Positions 50,374-61,749 of a stretch of 64,000 nt of DNA are shown here, in pieces (the stretch's first letter is position 1; each line of letters starts with the position of its first letter). The position numbers and the translations under genes were made by a program. Source of the DNA: Escherichia coli DSM 30083 = JCM 1649 = ATCC 11775 (GTDB taxonomy: Bacteria; Pseudomonadota; Gammaproteobacteria; Enterobacterales; Enterobacteriaceae); assembly GCF_003697165.2 (NCBI RefSeq), contig NZ_CP033092.2, forward strand, positions 1,736,001 through 1,800,000, in the 5' to 3' direction. Below the pieces are notes generated by a model. The model saw only the letters and a list, made by a program, of their open reading frames with translations, was not told the origin of the DNA and did not search any database.

Positions 50374-51605
50374 GAGCAAGCTCCCTCTAAATAGTGATGA
50401 ATCGCCCCGGCGGCTTCTTTCCCGGTTTTCACTGCATAGACCACGGTTTTGTCACCCTCAACAATATCGCCAGCAGCAAAGACTTGCGGGTCGCGGGTCT
50501 GGTAATGTTGCGTTTCGATGGTGTTACGTTGCGGTTCCAGTGCGGAAAAAGCAGCAAGTTCGGCATGTTGACCTACAGCGAGAATAATTTTGTCCGCCGC
50601 TATCGTTAGTTCACCCGGTAAACGAACATGCTTAAAGGTGACTTTATTGCCTTCCACGGCTACTGGTGTAAATCCATCGATGATCGAAACGCCCAGCTCT
50701 CTGGCGCTGGTAAACTCTTTTTCGCTTGCCGGAAACTCATCTAACTCTTCACGCGCTACGCAGGTTACCGCCTGACAGCCGAGAACTTTCAGCGTGCTGG
50801 CTACGTCCATCGCGACATCACCGCCGCCGATAATTAATGCGCTTTGTGGAATGCTGATATCGCCTTGCGCCTGTCGTGCACGTTGCAGGAAGTCGACGGC
50901 AATCTCAACGTCGCTATGCTCAAACAGCGATAACCCGGAACCGCTCGATAACCCTACGGTGACCAGTACCGCGCGGTTTTCCGCTTTCAGCTGCTCCAGG
51001 GTAAGTGTTTTACCGATTTCGTTATTGCACTTAATGGTCACGCCCATTTTTTCTATACGGGCGATTTCTGCATCCAGCACCGATTGCGGTAACCGGAATT
51101 GCGGAATGCCGTTACGCAACCAGCCACCGGGTTGTGCTTCTTTCTCATAGATCGTGACGTCATAACCCTGGTTTGTCAGCGTCACACTGGCCTGCAATCC
51201 GGCAGGACCTGCGCCAATAATGGCGACTTTGCCGAGCGTTTTAGTACCGGGCTGATAAATTTCCATCCCAGTTTGTTGTTCAAAATCAGTAACAAAACGC
51301 TGTAAGCGACCGATATCAATGGGAGCATCAACACCGGCACGTGTACAACCGCTTTGGCATAATTTCTCCGTCGGGCACACTCTGGCACAAACGGCACCGA
51401 GGGCATTATTTTCGCGAATTGTCTCGGCAGCGCCTTTAAAATTACGAAAGTAGATTGAGCGAATAAATTTCCCCGGATCGGTCTGTGCCGGGCAAGCCTG
51501 ACTACAGGGAGCGTCATGACATAATAAACAGCGAGAGGCTTCTTTAATCGCCAGTAAAGGCGTAAAAGCCGGAGTGAGTTCATCCAGATAATTTTGTTGC
51601 GGCAT
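50367..51605 (-). CDS. preT: NAD-dependent dihydropyrimidine dehydrogenase subunit PreT
   Basis: 412 residues. An N-terminal cysteine domain with Fe-S-type cysteines ([21 protein letters not shown] near 27; [17 protein letters not shown] near 76) is followed by an FAD/NAD oxidoreductase domain ([21 protein letters not shown] near 130, [14 protein letters not shown] near 255). It passes electrons from NADH to PreA. It is the first gene of preTA, with a perfect CRP-type palindrome about 95-110 bp upstream. Confidence 0.96.
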   Translation of the reverse strand: MPQQNYLDELTPAFTPLLAIKEASRCLLCHDAPCSQACPAQTDPGKFIRSIYFRNFKGAAETIRENNALGAVCARVCPTEKLCQSGCTRAGVDAPIDIGRLQRFVTDFEQQTGMEIYQPGTKTLGKVAIIGAGPAGLQASVTLTNQGYDVTIYEKEAQPGGWLRNGIPQFRLPQSVLDAEIARIEKMGVTIKCNNEIGKTLTLEQLKAENRAVLVTVGLSSGSGLSLFEHSDVEIAVDFLQRARQAQGDISIPQSALIIGGGDVAMDVASTLKVLGCQAVTCVAREELDEFPASEKEFTSARELGVSIIDGFTPVAVEGNKVTFKHVRLPGELTIAADKIILAVGQHAELAAFSALEPQRNTIETQHYQTRDPQVFAAGDIVEGDKTVVYAVKTGKEAAGAIHHYLEGACSC

Positions 51606-51697
51606 GTGATCTTCCTTAATGCTATGAGTAATTAAGGCGAACGCTAAATAAATATTGCGTGCTGATATTAAGGCTATGCGCGTGGGGAAATTTAAAC

Positions 51698-51713
51698 TGT
51701 GAAAGGATTCACA
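51698..51713. promoter_or_regulatory. CRP-type site upstream of preTA
   Basis: TGTGAAAGGATTCACA, perfect TGTGA-N6-TCACA palindrome, 93 bp from the preT ATG and 86 bp after the yeiS stop. It suggests cAMP-CRP control of pyrimidine catabolism. Confidence 0.8.
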
Positions 51714-51798
51714 AATAGCTGCGGTTCAGAATGTTATATCCGCAGCTTATTGAGTGAAGTAATAATTATTCTCAATAATTAACAGAAAAGGGAAAATA

Positions 51799-53794
<1,996 letters not shown>

Positions 53795-53853
53795 GGCGTT
53801 GCCTCATAATCATGTAATGGGATAACAGTTTACGAACCCGTTATGGCTTTATA

Positions 53854-53869
53854 TGTGATCTGAATCTCA
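53854..53869 (-). promoter_or_regulatory. CRP site of cdd
   Basis: TGTGATCTGAATCTCA (TGTGA-N6-TCTCA), 60 bp upstream of the cdd ATG. A second possible site (ATGCGCGACGCATCGCAAAT) lies at about 53901-53920, adjoining the yohK stop. Paired CRP sites with CytR between them are known for cdd in E. coli. Confidence 0.75.
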
Positions 53870-53923
53870 TTAATTATGCAACGCGTGAAACTTACATCAA
53901 AAATGCGCGACGCATCGCAAATT

Positions 53924-55050
<1,127 letters not shown>

Positions 55051-55156
55051 TTAATTCGTAAAACGTGCTACCGATCACATTAAGAAATCAGCGCTTATTT
55101 TTTCGCTCCCCGGTATTACGCAATGCGCAGCGAACTCAGGCATACATCAAGCATAG

Positions 55157-55186
55157 AGAGGGATTGCAGTTTGCAGCAATCCCTCT
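55157..55186 (+). other. Hairpin in the dusC leader
   Basis: Perfect 11-bp arms AGAGGGATTGC (55157-55167) and GCAATCCCTCT (55176-55186) around an 8-nt loop, followed by TTGCAGACC. It lies 25 bp upstream of a strong terminator, as in attenuator leaders or short structured RNAs. Confidence 0.7.
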
Positions 55187-55211
55187 TTGCAGACCTTTAA
55201 TCCGTTGACCG

Positions 55212-55240
55212 GAGGCGCTAACATAGCGCCTCATTTTTTT
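55212..55240 (+). terminator. Intrinsic terminator immediately upstream of dusC
   Basis: Perfect 9-bp stem GAGGCGCTA/TAGCGCCTC with loop ACA, followed by A and seven Ts. It ends 12 nt before the dusC ATG and points toward dusC, where no upstream plus-strand gene exists; yohJ is on the other strand. It therefore ends either a dusC leader or a separate small RNA. Confidence 0.85.
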
Positions 55241-55252
55241 GCGGGTGATGAT

Positions 55253-56203
55253 ATGCGTGTGTTACTGGCTCCGATGGAGGGTGTACTTGACTCTTTGGTG
55301 CGGGAATTACTGACCGAAGTTAACGACTACGATCTGTGCATCACCGAGTTTGTCCGCGTGGTGGATCAACTGCTGCCAGTAAAAGTCTTTCATCGCATTT
55401 GCCCTGAGCTACAAAATGCCAGCCGGACACCATCCGGTACGCTGGTGCGCGTGCAGTTGTTAGGGCAGTTCCCACAGTGGCTGGCAGAGAACGCCGCCCG
55501 TGCGGTGGAGTTAGGCTCCTGGGGCGTGGATCTTAACTGCGGCTGCCCGTCGAAAACGGTTAACGGTAGCGGTGGTGGGGCAACGTTACTGAAAGATCCT
55601 GAACTCATCTACCAGGGTGCAAAAGCGATGCGCGAAGCTGTACCGGCGCATTTGCCTGTCAGCGTAAAAGTGCGTCTGGGCTGGGACAGCGGTGAGAAGA
55701 AATTTGAAATCGCCGATGCGGTTCAACAGGCTGGTGCTACGGAGCTGGTAGTACATGGGCGGACAAAAGAGCAGGGTTACCGCGCGGAACATATTGACTG
55801 GCAGGCGATTGGCGAGATTCGCCAGCGGCTTAATATTCCGGTGATTGCCAACGGTGAAATCTGGGACTGGCAGAGTGCGCAACAATGCATGGCGATCAGC
55901 GGCTGCGACGCAGTGATGATTGGTCGCGGGGCGCTCAATATTCCCAACCTGAGCCGTGTGGTGAAATATAACGAACCGCGAATGCCGTGGCCGGAGGTGG
56001 TTGCTTTGCTGCAAAAATATACCCGTCTGGAAAAGCAGGGCGATACCGGGTTATATCACGTTGCGCGGATTAAACAGTGGTTGAGTTATTTGCGTAAAGA
56101 ATACGATGAAGCAACGGAATTATTTCAGCATGTTCGGGTGTTGAATAATTCCCCTGATATTGCAAGGGCTATTCAGGCCATTGATATCGATAAGCTGCGA
56201 TAA
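55253..56203 (+). CDS. dusC: tRNA-dihydrouridine(16) synthase DusC
   Basis: 316 residues from ATG 55253 ([20 protein letters not shown]). The upstream in-frame extension is rejected since it would cross the terminator hairpin. FMN-binding motifs are LAPMEGV at the start, [20 protein letters not shown] near 92 with the catalytic Cys, [10 protein letters not shown] near 165 and IANGEIWDW near 195. DusC reduces U16 in tRNAs. The ribosome-binding site is weak (GGGTGAT). Confidence 0.93.
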
Positions 56204-56590
56204 TAGTGGAATCGCAGCTTATCTGAGACAATGAATCGCTTATTCAGCTTCATCATCTTGTTGCGCTCCTTTCATGAGCTAAGCCACATATTGCCACTGG
56301 CGCAAGGAGCGCGCAGGGGGAGGACAATCGCCTCCTCCCCCTGCACCCCCGGGCTCTGGCGAACAAAATCGCCGCTGCGCGGTACCTTCAGCTTATCCCC
56401 TTCGGCTACCGGATCGGGCGCGAGGTAACGTCCTTGTAAGACGCGCCCTCAGCCCACATCCATGTGGGCTGCCCCGGCCTTCGGGGAACGCTTCAGCGAT
56501 TTTGACGCCACCAACACCGGAGCTGTTTGCAAATCAAGTACACAAAATATCGAGTTACTGACCTGACAACTTATATGCCATATCTGATTT
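56204..56590. ncRNA. Structured GC-rich intergenic element (candidate RNA; PAIR/RyfA-like?)
   Basis: 387 bp between dusC and yohP with six successive hairpins. (1) GCGCTCCTT (56263-56271) with AAGGAGCGC (56304-56312). (2) GCAGGGGGAGG (56313-56323) with CCTCCCCCTGC (56334-56344). (3) GGCGA/TCGCC (56358-56373). (4) GGGCGCG (56416-56422) with CGCGCCC (56442-56448). (5) AGCCCACAT/ATGTGGGCT (56451-56470). (6) CCCCG/CGGGG (56472-56486). The GC content is far above the flanks. I recall ~300-nt PAIR-type intergenic repeats (RyfA) in E. coli with similar features, but cannot confirm identity. Strand and transcription are unknown; no clear promoter or terminator is visible. Confidence 0.5.
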
Positions 56591-56674
56591 TTAAAATATC
56601 ATCTTAAATACGCCAGTCACCACCAGTAGCCCAATCAGGAAAATAATCAATACAGCCCAGAGTATAATTTTCAT
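56591..56674 (-). CDS. yohP: Small membrane protein YohP (27 residues)
   Basis: ATG 56674 to TAA 56591: 27 residues, MKIILWAVLIIFLIGLLVVT then GVFKMIF, a single transmembrane helix. The ATG is preceded by AAAGGAACGCCA, a good ribosome-binding site. YohP is an experimentally detected E. coli small protein that inserts in the inner membrane; its function is not known. It lies on the minus strand between dusC and mdtQ, next to the structured element. Confidence 0.9.
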   Translation of the reverse strand: MKIILWAVLIIFLIGLLVVTGVFKMIF

Positions 56675-56897
56675 TGGCGTTCCTTTATTTGTGAGTGCTG
56701 AATAAGTATAGGAAAAAACGAAGCCCTTTGCCGTTATCCATAAACGATTAAGATAAATCGAAAGATATCATTCACTTAGTGTATATTTTTCTGGATATGT
56801 CGTTTTATTGCTACTGATGTATTGCCACGCGAAACTAAAAAATATATCGCAACACACGGTAATCTCCGCGCACCTTTTCTTACCTGATTATTCCCCC

Positions 56898-58334
56898 ATG
56901 AATCGTGATTCCTTTTATCCCGCCATCGCCTGTTTTCCGCTGTTACTGATGCTGGCCGGGTGTGCACCTATGCATGAAACCCGCCAGGTGTTAAGCCAGC
57001 AAACGCCCGCTGCACAAGTTGACACCGTATTACCCACGGCGCTGAAAAATGGTTGGCCAGACAGCCAATGGTGGCTGGAGTATCACGATAATCAACTCAC
57101 TTCCTTAATTAATAATGCACTACAGAGCGCACCGGATATGCAGGTGGCTGAACAGCGCATTCAGCTGGCTGAAGCCCAGGCGAAGGCAATTGCCACTCAG
57201 GATGGTCCGCAGCTCGACTTTTCTGCGGATATGGAGCGGCAAAAAATGTCGGCAGAAGGGTTAATGGGGCCGTTTGCTCTGAACGATCCGGCCGCAGGTA
57301 CGACCGGTCCGTGGTACACCAACGGTACTTTTGGCTTAACGGCGGGCTGGCATCTCGATATCTGGGGAAAGAATCGGGCGGAGGTTACTGCTCGCCTGGG
57401 TACGGTTAAAGCACGGGCGGCGGAACGCGAGCAAACCCGCCAATTGCTGGCTGGCAGCGTAGCCCGCCTGTACTGGGAGTGGCAAACCCAGGCGGCGTTA
57501 AACACGGTCTTGCAGCAAATCGAAAAAGAGCAGAACACCATTATCGCGACCGATCGCCAGCTATATCAGAACGGGATTACTTCTTCAGTTGAAGGTGTGG
57601 AAACCGATATTAATGCCAGCAAAACCCGGCAGCAGCTCAACGATGTCGCGGGTAAAATGAAAATTATTGAGGCACGGTTAAATGCACTCACAAATCACCA
57701 GACAAAGTCACTGAAGCTTAAACCGGTCGCGTTGCCGAAAGTGGCAAGCCAGCTTCCTGATGAACTGGGGTACTCCTTACTGGCGCGGCGGGCAGATTTG
57801 CAGGCGGCGCACTGGTACGTTGAGTCATCGTTAAGCACTATTGATGCGGCAAAAGCGGCATTTTATCCTGACATCAACCTGATGGCCTTCCTGCAACAGG
57901 ATGCGTTGCACTTAAGCGATCTGTTCCGTCATTCCGCGCAGCAAATGGGCGTTACGGCAGGCCTGACGCTACCCATTTTCGATAGTGGTCGTCTTAACGC
58001 CAACCTCGATATCGCAAAAGCCGAAAGCAACTTGTCTATCGCCAGCTACAACAAAGCGGTGGTTGAAGCGGTGAATGACGTGGCGCGGGCAGCCAGTCAG
58101 GTTCAGACACTGGCGGAGAAAAACCAGCATCAGGCGCAAATTGAGCGCGATGCCTTGCGTGTAGTAGGTCTTGCGCAGGCCCGCTTTAACGCGGGCCTCA
58201 TTGCTGGTTCCCGGGTCAGCGAAGCCAGAATCCCGGCGCTGCGTGAGCGGGCCAATGGCCTGTTATTGCAAGGGCAGTGGCTGGATGCCTCCATTCAACT
58301 CACTGGTGCGCTGGGCGGGGGGTACAAACGCTGA
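56898..58334 (+). CDS. mdtQ: Outer-membrane efflux lipoprotein MdtQ (TolC/NodT family), intact
   Basis: 478 residues from ATG 56898 (MNRDSFYPAIACFPLLLMLA). The lipobox LAGC places the lipidated Cys near residue 22. There are two outer-membrane efflux protein repeats (WWLEYHDNQLTSLINNALQ near 58; ITSSVEGVETDINASKTRQQL near 225; GLTLPIFDSGRLNANLDIA near 350). It resembles CusC/OprM-type channels and was linked to puromycin, acriflavine and tetraphenylarsonium tolerance. From memory this gene is listed as a pseudogene in K-12; here the frame is uninterrupted. A 30-codon upstream extension is rejected because it would precede the signal peptide. yohF follows. Confidence 0.88.
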   Translation: MNRDSFYPAIACFPLLLMLAGCAPMHETRQVLSQQTPAAQVDTVLPTALKNGWPDSQWWLEYHDNQLTSLINNALQSAPDMQVAEQRIQLAEAQAKAIATQDGPQLDFSADMERQKMSAEGLMGPFALNDPAAGTTGPWYTNGTFGLTAGWHLDIWGKNRAEVTARLGTVKARAAEREQTRQLLAGSVARLYWEWQTQAALNTVLQQIEKEQNTIIATDRQLYQNGITSSVEGVETDINASKTRQQLNDVAGKMKIIEARLNALTNHQTKSLKLKPVALPKVASQLPDELGYSLLARRADLQAAHWYVESSLSTIDAAKAAFYPDINLMAFLQQDALHLSDLFRHSAQQMGVTAGLTLPIFDSGRLNANLDIAKAESNLSIASYNKAVVEAVNDVARAASQVQTLAEKNQHQAQIERDALRVVGLAQARFNAGLIAGSRVSEARIPALRERANGLLLQGQWLDASIQLTGALGGGYKR

Positions 58335-58386
58335 TGATATGCGCCTTCTATACTTAACGTTTGTTGAGCGTTAAGTGGAGAACTCG

Positions 58387-59148
58387 ATGGCACAGGTCGC
58401 GATAATTACCGCCTCCGATTCGGGGATCGGCAAAGAGTGCGCGTTATTACTGGCGCAGCAGGGGTTTGATATTGGCATTACCTGGCACTCAGATGAAGAA
58501 GGGGCAAAAGATACCGCGCGTAAGGTGGTTAGCCATGGCGTACGTGCGGAGATCGTGCAACTGGATCTCGGCAATCTACCAGAAGGTGCGCAGGCGCTGG
58601 AGAAACTTATTCAACGGCTGTGGCGTATTGATGTGCTGGTGAATAATGCGGGCGCAATGACCAAAGCGCCGTTTCTTGATATGGCTTTCGATGAGTGGCG
58701 CAAGATTTTTACCGTTGATGTCGATGGTGCATTTTTATGCTCGCAAATTGCTGCCCGCCAGATGGTGAAGCAAGGGCAGGGCGGTCGCATCATCAACATT
58801 ACATCGGTACATGAACATACGCCGCTGCCGGATGCCAGCGCCTACACAGCCGCTAAACATGCGCTCGGCGGGTTAACCAAAGCAATGGCGCTGGAGTTGG
58901 TCAGGCATAAAATTTTGGTGAACGCAGTCGCACCTGGGGCGATCGCCACGCCAATGAACGGCATGGATGGCGGCGACGTGAAGCCCGACGCGGAGCCTTC
59001 GATTCCCTTGCGACGTTTTGGCACAACGCATGAGATTGCCAGCCTGGTGGCCTGGCTATGTTCCGAAGGCGCCAATTACACCACCGGGCAGTCGCTGATT
59101 GTCGATGGCGGTTTTATGCTGGCAAATCCGCAGTTTAAGCCGGAGTAG
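58387..59148 (+). CDS. yohF: Short-chain dehydrogenase/reductase YohF
   Basis: 253 residues from ATG 58387 (MAQVAIITASDSGIGKECAL), preferred over a start four codons upstream. The SDR motifs are TASDSGIGKE (cofactor), NNAGAM near 85, Ser in NITSVHEHT near 139 and YTAAK near 153 (Tyr and Lys). The C-terminal GQSLIVDGGFML is typical of classical SDRs. It is annotated as an acetoin-dehydrogenase-like oxidoreductase; the substrate is unproven. It is downstream of mdtQ with about 50 bp between them. Confidence 0.93.
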   Translation: MAQVAIITASDSGIGKECALLLAQQGFDIGITWHSDEEGAKDTARKVVSHGVRAEIVQLDLGNLPEGAQALEKLIQRLWRIDVLVNNAGAMTKAPFLDMAFDEWRKIFTVDVDGAFLCSQIAARQMVKQGQGGRIINITSVHEHTPLPDASAYTAAKHALGGLTKAMALELVRHKILVNAVAPGAIATPMNGMDGGDVKPDAEPSIPLRRFGTTHEIASLVAWLCSEGANYTTGQSLIVDGGFMLANPQFKPE

Positions 59149-59181
59149 CGCAATGAGGTGAGTGGTTATTTCATTGGGTTA

Positions 59182-59258
59182 GGCCAGATAAGACACGCCA
59201 GCGTCGCATCAGGCATGGTGCACCGGATGTCGGATGCGGCGCGAACACCTTATCCAGG
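59182..59258. repeat. Pair of REP elements (BIME) between yohF and yohD
   Basis: GGCCAGATAAGACACGCCAG ... GCATCAGGC (59182-59214) and GTCGGATGCGGCGCGAACAC ... TTATCCAGG (59229-59258), in inverted arrangement between the converging 3' ends. Confidence 0.8.
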
Positions 59259-59267
59259 GCAATAGTT

Positions 59268-59846
59268 TTACGCCTGATGATCCGGCTTTTTCTTCCCGCG
59301 CCGTTTCAGCCACCAGCGCACGCCTACCACCAGAACCACGACCAGAATCAACCAGACCCAGTGCTTCAAATGCTGGTCGAGATTGTGCAACCACGGCGCA
59401 ATCACCTGCCCACCAGCGTAACCGATAGTGGTAAAAATCAGCGACCAGGCAAATGCGCCGAGAATATTCAGCGGCAGAAAGATTTTCGGCGGCAGCTGGC
59501 TGGCACCAATCAGCGTCGGGCCAATGACCCGAAAGCCATACATAAAACGCGTACCAATGACAAACAGATACGGATGGCGTTGGATAAGTTTCTGCGCCCG
59601 CTCAATTTTATCCTGATGTTTCGAGAAACGGCGTAACAGCTTGCCGCCAAACCGCCGCCCGCACAGATAAAGCACCTGGTCGCCAATCATGCCGCCAAGC
59701 GCCACAGAAAGTACCACCAGCGGGAACTTTAATAGCCCCTGATGTGCCGCAACGCCTCCCAGCAAAGTCACGGTTTCACCTTCCGCCAGGCTACCGATCA
59801 CCAGCGCGGCATAACCATATTGTGAGATGAGTGTATTGAGATCCAT
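59268..59846 (-). CDS. yohD: DedA-family membrane protein YohD
   Basis: 192 residues from ATG 59846 (MDLNTLISQYGYAALVIGSL), chosen over a 12-codon longer frame. DedA motifs are EGETVTLLGG near residue 22, FGGMIGDQ-like (ALGGMIGDQVLYLCGRRFG) near 45, and GTRFMYGFRVIGPTLIGASQ near 97 with the conserved Arg/Gly pattern. It has 4-5 membrane segments and a basic C-terminus (LKRRGKKKP). DedA proteins recycle undecaprenyl phosphate or support proton homeostasis; YohD itself is uncharacterised. Confidence 0.93.
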   Translation of the reverse strand: MDLNTLISQYGYAALVIGSLAEGETVTLLGGVAAHQGLLKFPLVVLSVALGGMIGDQVLYLCGRRFGGKLLRRFSKHQDKIERAQKLIQRHPYLFVIGTRFMYGFRVIGPTLIGASQLPPKIFLPLNILGAFAWSLIFTTIGYAGGQVIAPWLHNLDQHLKHWVWLILVVVLVVGVRWWLKRRGKKKPDHQA

Positions 59847-60015
59847 AGGACAGTCTGTCTCCCTTTGCTTGCCTGTAAGCATACACCCTGTGAATCATTC
59901 ACGCTGAAAAAGGACGTACATCAGACGGTGCAAATTACATGAGCGAACAAAAAATAATCACAAGCTGACTTATACTTGAACTGTCAGGTTCATGAACTCA
60001 CAACAAGGGGGCGGT

Positions 60016-60603
60016 ATGAGCCATGTCTGGGGACTGTTTTCCCATCCCGATCGTGAAATGCAGGTGATTAATCGCGAAAACGAAACGATTTCTCATCACT
60101 ACACCCACCACGTTTTGCTGATGGCGGCGATTCCGGTGATTTGCGCCTTCATTGGCACTACACAGATTGGCTGGAATTTTGGCGATGGCACTATCCTGAA
60201 GTTATCCTGGTTTACCGGACTGGCGCTGGCTGTCTTGTTTTACGGCGTTATGCTGGCTGGGGTTGCGGTGATGGGGCGGGTCATCTGGTGGATGGCGCGT
60301 AATTATCCGCAGCGTCCGTCACTTGCGCACTGCATGGTCTTCGCGGGCTACGTTGCAACTCCGCTGTTTTTAAGCGGTCTGGTGGCGCTTTACCCGCTGG
60401 TCTGGTTGTGTGCGCTGGTCGGCACGGTGGCGCTGTTTTACACCGGCTACCTGCTGTATCTCGGTATTCCGAGCTTCCTGAATATCAACAAAGAGGAAGG
60501 ACTTAGCTTCTCCAGTTCGACACTGGCGATAGGCGTGCTGGTGCTGGAAGTGCTGCTCGCCCTTACCGTTATACTATGGGGCTACGGTTATCGTTTGTTC
60601 TAG
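60016..60603 (+). CDS. yohC: Yip1-domain inner-membrane protein YohC
   Basis: 195 residues from ATG 60016 (MSHVWGLFSHPDREMQVINR), preceded by AAGGGGGCGGT. It has five hydrophobic segments (HHVLLMAAIPVICAFIGTTQ near 32; LSWFTGLALAVLFYGVMLA near 63; onward). Yip1-like proteins in bacteria are of unknown function. A strong hairpin follows the stop. Confidence 0.9.
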   Translation: MSHVWGLFSHPDREMQVINRENETISHHYTHHVLLMAAIPVICAFIGTTQIGWNFGDGTILKLSWFTGLALAVLFYGVMLAGVAVMGRVIWWMARNYPQRPSLAHCMVFAGYVATPLFLSGLVALYPLVWLCALVGTVALFYTGYLLYLGIPSFLNINKEEGLSFSSSTLAIGVLVLEVLLALTVILWGYGYRLF

Positions 60604-60616
60604 AAAGTTCTTTTGC

Positions 60617-60653
60617 GCTGCATTGCTGGCGTAAATGTCAGCAATGCAGCATT
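60617..60653 (+). terminator. yohC 3' hairpin
   Basis: Perfect 12-bp arms GCTGCATTGCTG/CAGCAATGCAGC with a 10-nt loop, followed by ATTTCC. Stable stem, weak T run. Confidence 0.65.
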
Positions 60654-60776
60654 TCCTCACGATTCTTCTTTGACGATCGCACTTTTTGCTCGTTATGATG
60701 GCGTCGCTAGCCTCAGTAAATCCTTACTCCGGCGGTGCGCAACCCGTGCGCGTGAACCACTATCTGAATGCTCATC

Positions 60777-61709
60777 ATGCCGAAATTTCGAGTTTCTTTA
60801 TTTAGCCTGGCCCTGATGCTGGCTGTGCCTTTTGCACCGCAGGCCGTTGCGAAAACGGTAGCCGCTACCACCGCGTCACAACCGGAAATTGCCTCCGGTA
60901 GCGCGATGATTGTTGATCTGAATACCAACAAAGTGATCTATTCGAACCACCCGGATCTGGTGCGTCCGATTGCGTCTATCAGCAAATTAATGACCGCGAT
61001 GGTTGTGCTGGATGCACGACTGCCGCTGGATGAAAAACTAAAAGTGGATATCAGCCAGACGCCGGAGATGAAAGGGGTCTATTCGCGCGTAAGACTGAAC
61101 AGCGAAATCAGCCGTAAAGATATGCTGTTGCTGGCGCTGATGTCTTCAGAAAACCGCGCGGCGGCAAGTCTTGCGCACCATTATCCCGGTGGTTACAAAG
61201 CCTTTATTAAGGCGATGAACGCGAAAGCGAAATCGCTCGGAATGAACAACACGCGCTTTGTTGAACCAACCGGATTGTCGGTGCATAACGTTTCAACCGC
61301 CCGTGACTTAACCAAACTACTCATTGCCAGCAAACAATATCCGTTGATCGGGCAGTTAAGTACTACCCGGGAAGATATGGCAACCTTCTCTAACCCGACG
61401 TATACGCTGCCGTTCCGCAATACTAACCATCTGGTGTATCGTGATAACTGGAATATTCAGTTAACCAAAACCGGTTTTACCAATGCGGCGGGCCATTGTC
61501 TGGTGATGCGCACGGTTATCAATAATAAACCGGTGGCGCTGGTAGTGATGGACGCGTTTGGCAAATATACCCATTTTGCCGATGCCAGCCGCCTGCGTAC
61601 CTGGATTGAAACCGGTAAAGTGATGCCTGTTCCGGCAGCAGCGTTGAGCTATAAAAAACAAAAAGCCGCCCAAATGGCGGCGGCGGGGCAGACGGCACAG
61701 AACGATTAA
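60777..61709 (+). CDS. pbpG: D-alanyl-D-alanine endopeptidase PBP7 (PbpG)
   Basis: 310 residues from ATG 60777 ([20 protein letters not shown] signal peptide, cleavage after AVA); an ATG 9 bp upstream is also possible. Peptidase S11 motifs: SISKLM (SxxK, catalytic Ser) near residue 67, SEN in [10 protein letters not shown] near 124, and LTKTGFTN (KTG) near 230. It cleaves murein DD-crosslinks in the periplasm. It converges with dld and shares a bidirectional terminator with it. Confidence 0.95.
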   Translation: MPKFRVSLFSLALMLAVPFAPQAVAKTVAATTASQPEIASGSAMIVDLNTNKVIYSNHPDLVRPIASISKLMTAMVVLDARLPLDEKLKVDISQTPEMKGVYSRVRLNSEISRKDMLLLALMSSENRAAASLAHHYPGGYKAFIKAMNAKAKSLGMNNTRFVEPTGLSVHNVSTARDLTKLLIASKQYPLIGQLSTTREDMATFSNPTYTLPFRNTNHLVYRDNWNIQLTKTGFTNAAGHCLVMRTVINNKPVALVVMDAFGKYTHFADASRLRTWIETGKVMPVPAAALSYKKQKAAQMAAAGQTAQND

Positions 61710-61715
61710 ATGAAG

Positions 61716-61749
61716 TACGGATGGCGATACTCTGCCATCCGTAATTTTT
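61716..61749. terminator. Bidirectional terminator pbpG/dld
   Basis: Perfect 10-bp stem TACGGATGGC/GCCATCCGTA with an 8-nt loop followed by ATTTTTATTT on the plus strand, where it ends pbpG. Minus-strand read-out ends dld less strongly; the dld stop lies at the edge of this element. Confidence 0.85.

Noticed and set aside
56231..56428. A 65-codon frame starting MNRLFSFIILL, hydrophobic at the N-terminus, resembling a type I toxin peptide
   Set aside because: No convincing ribosome-binding site; the rest of the frame runs through the GC-rich hairpins and has an implausible composition.
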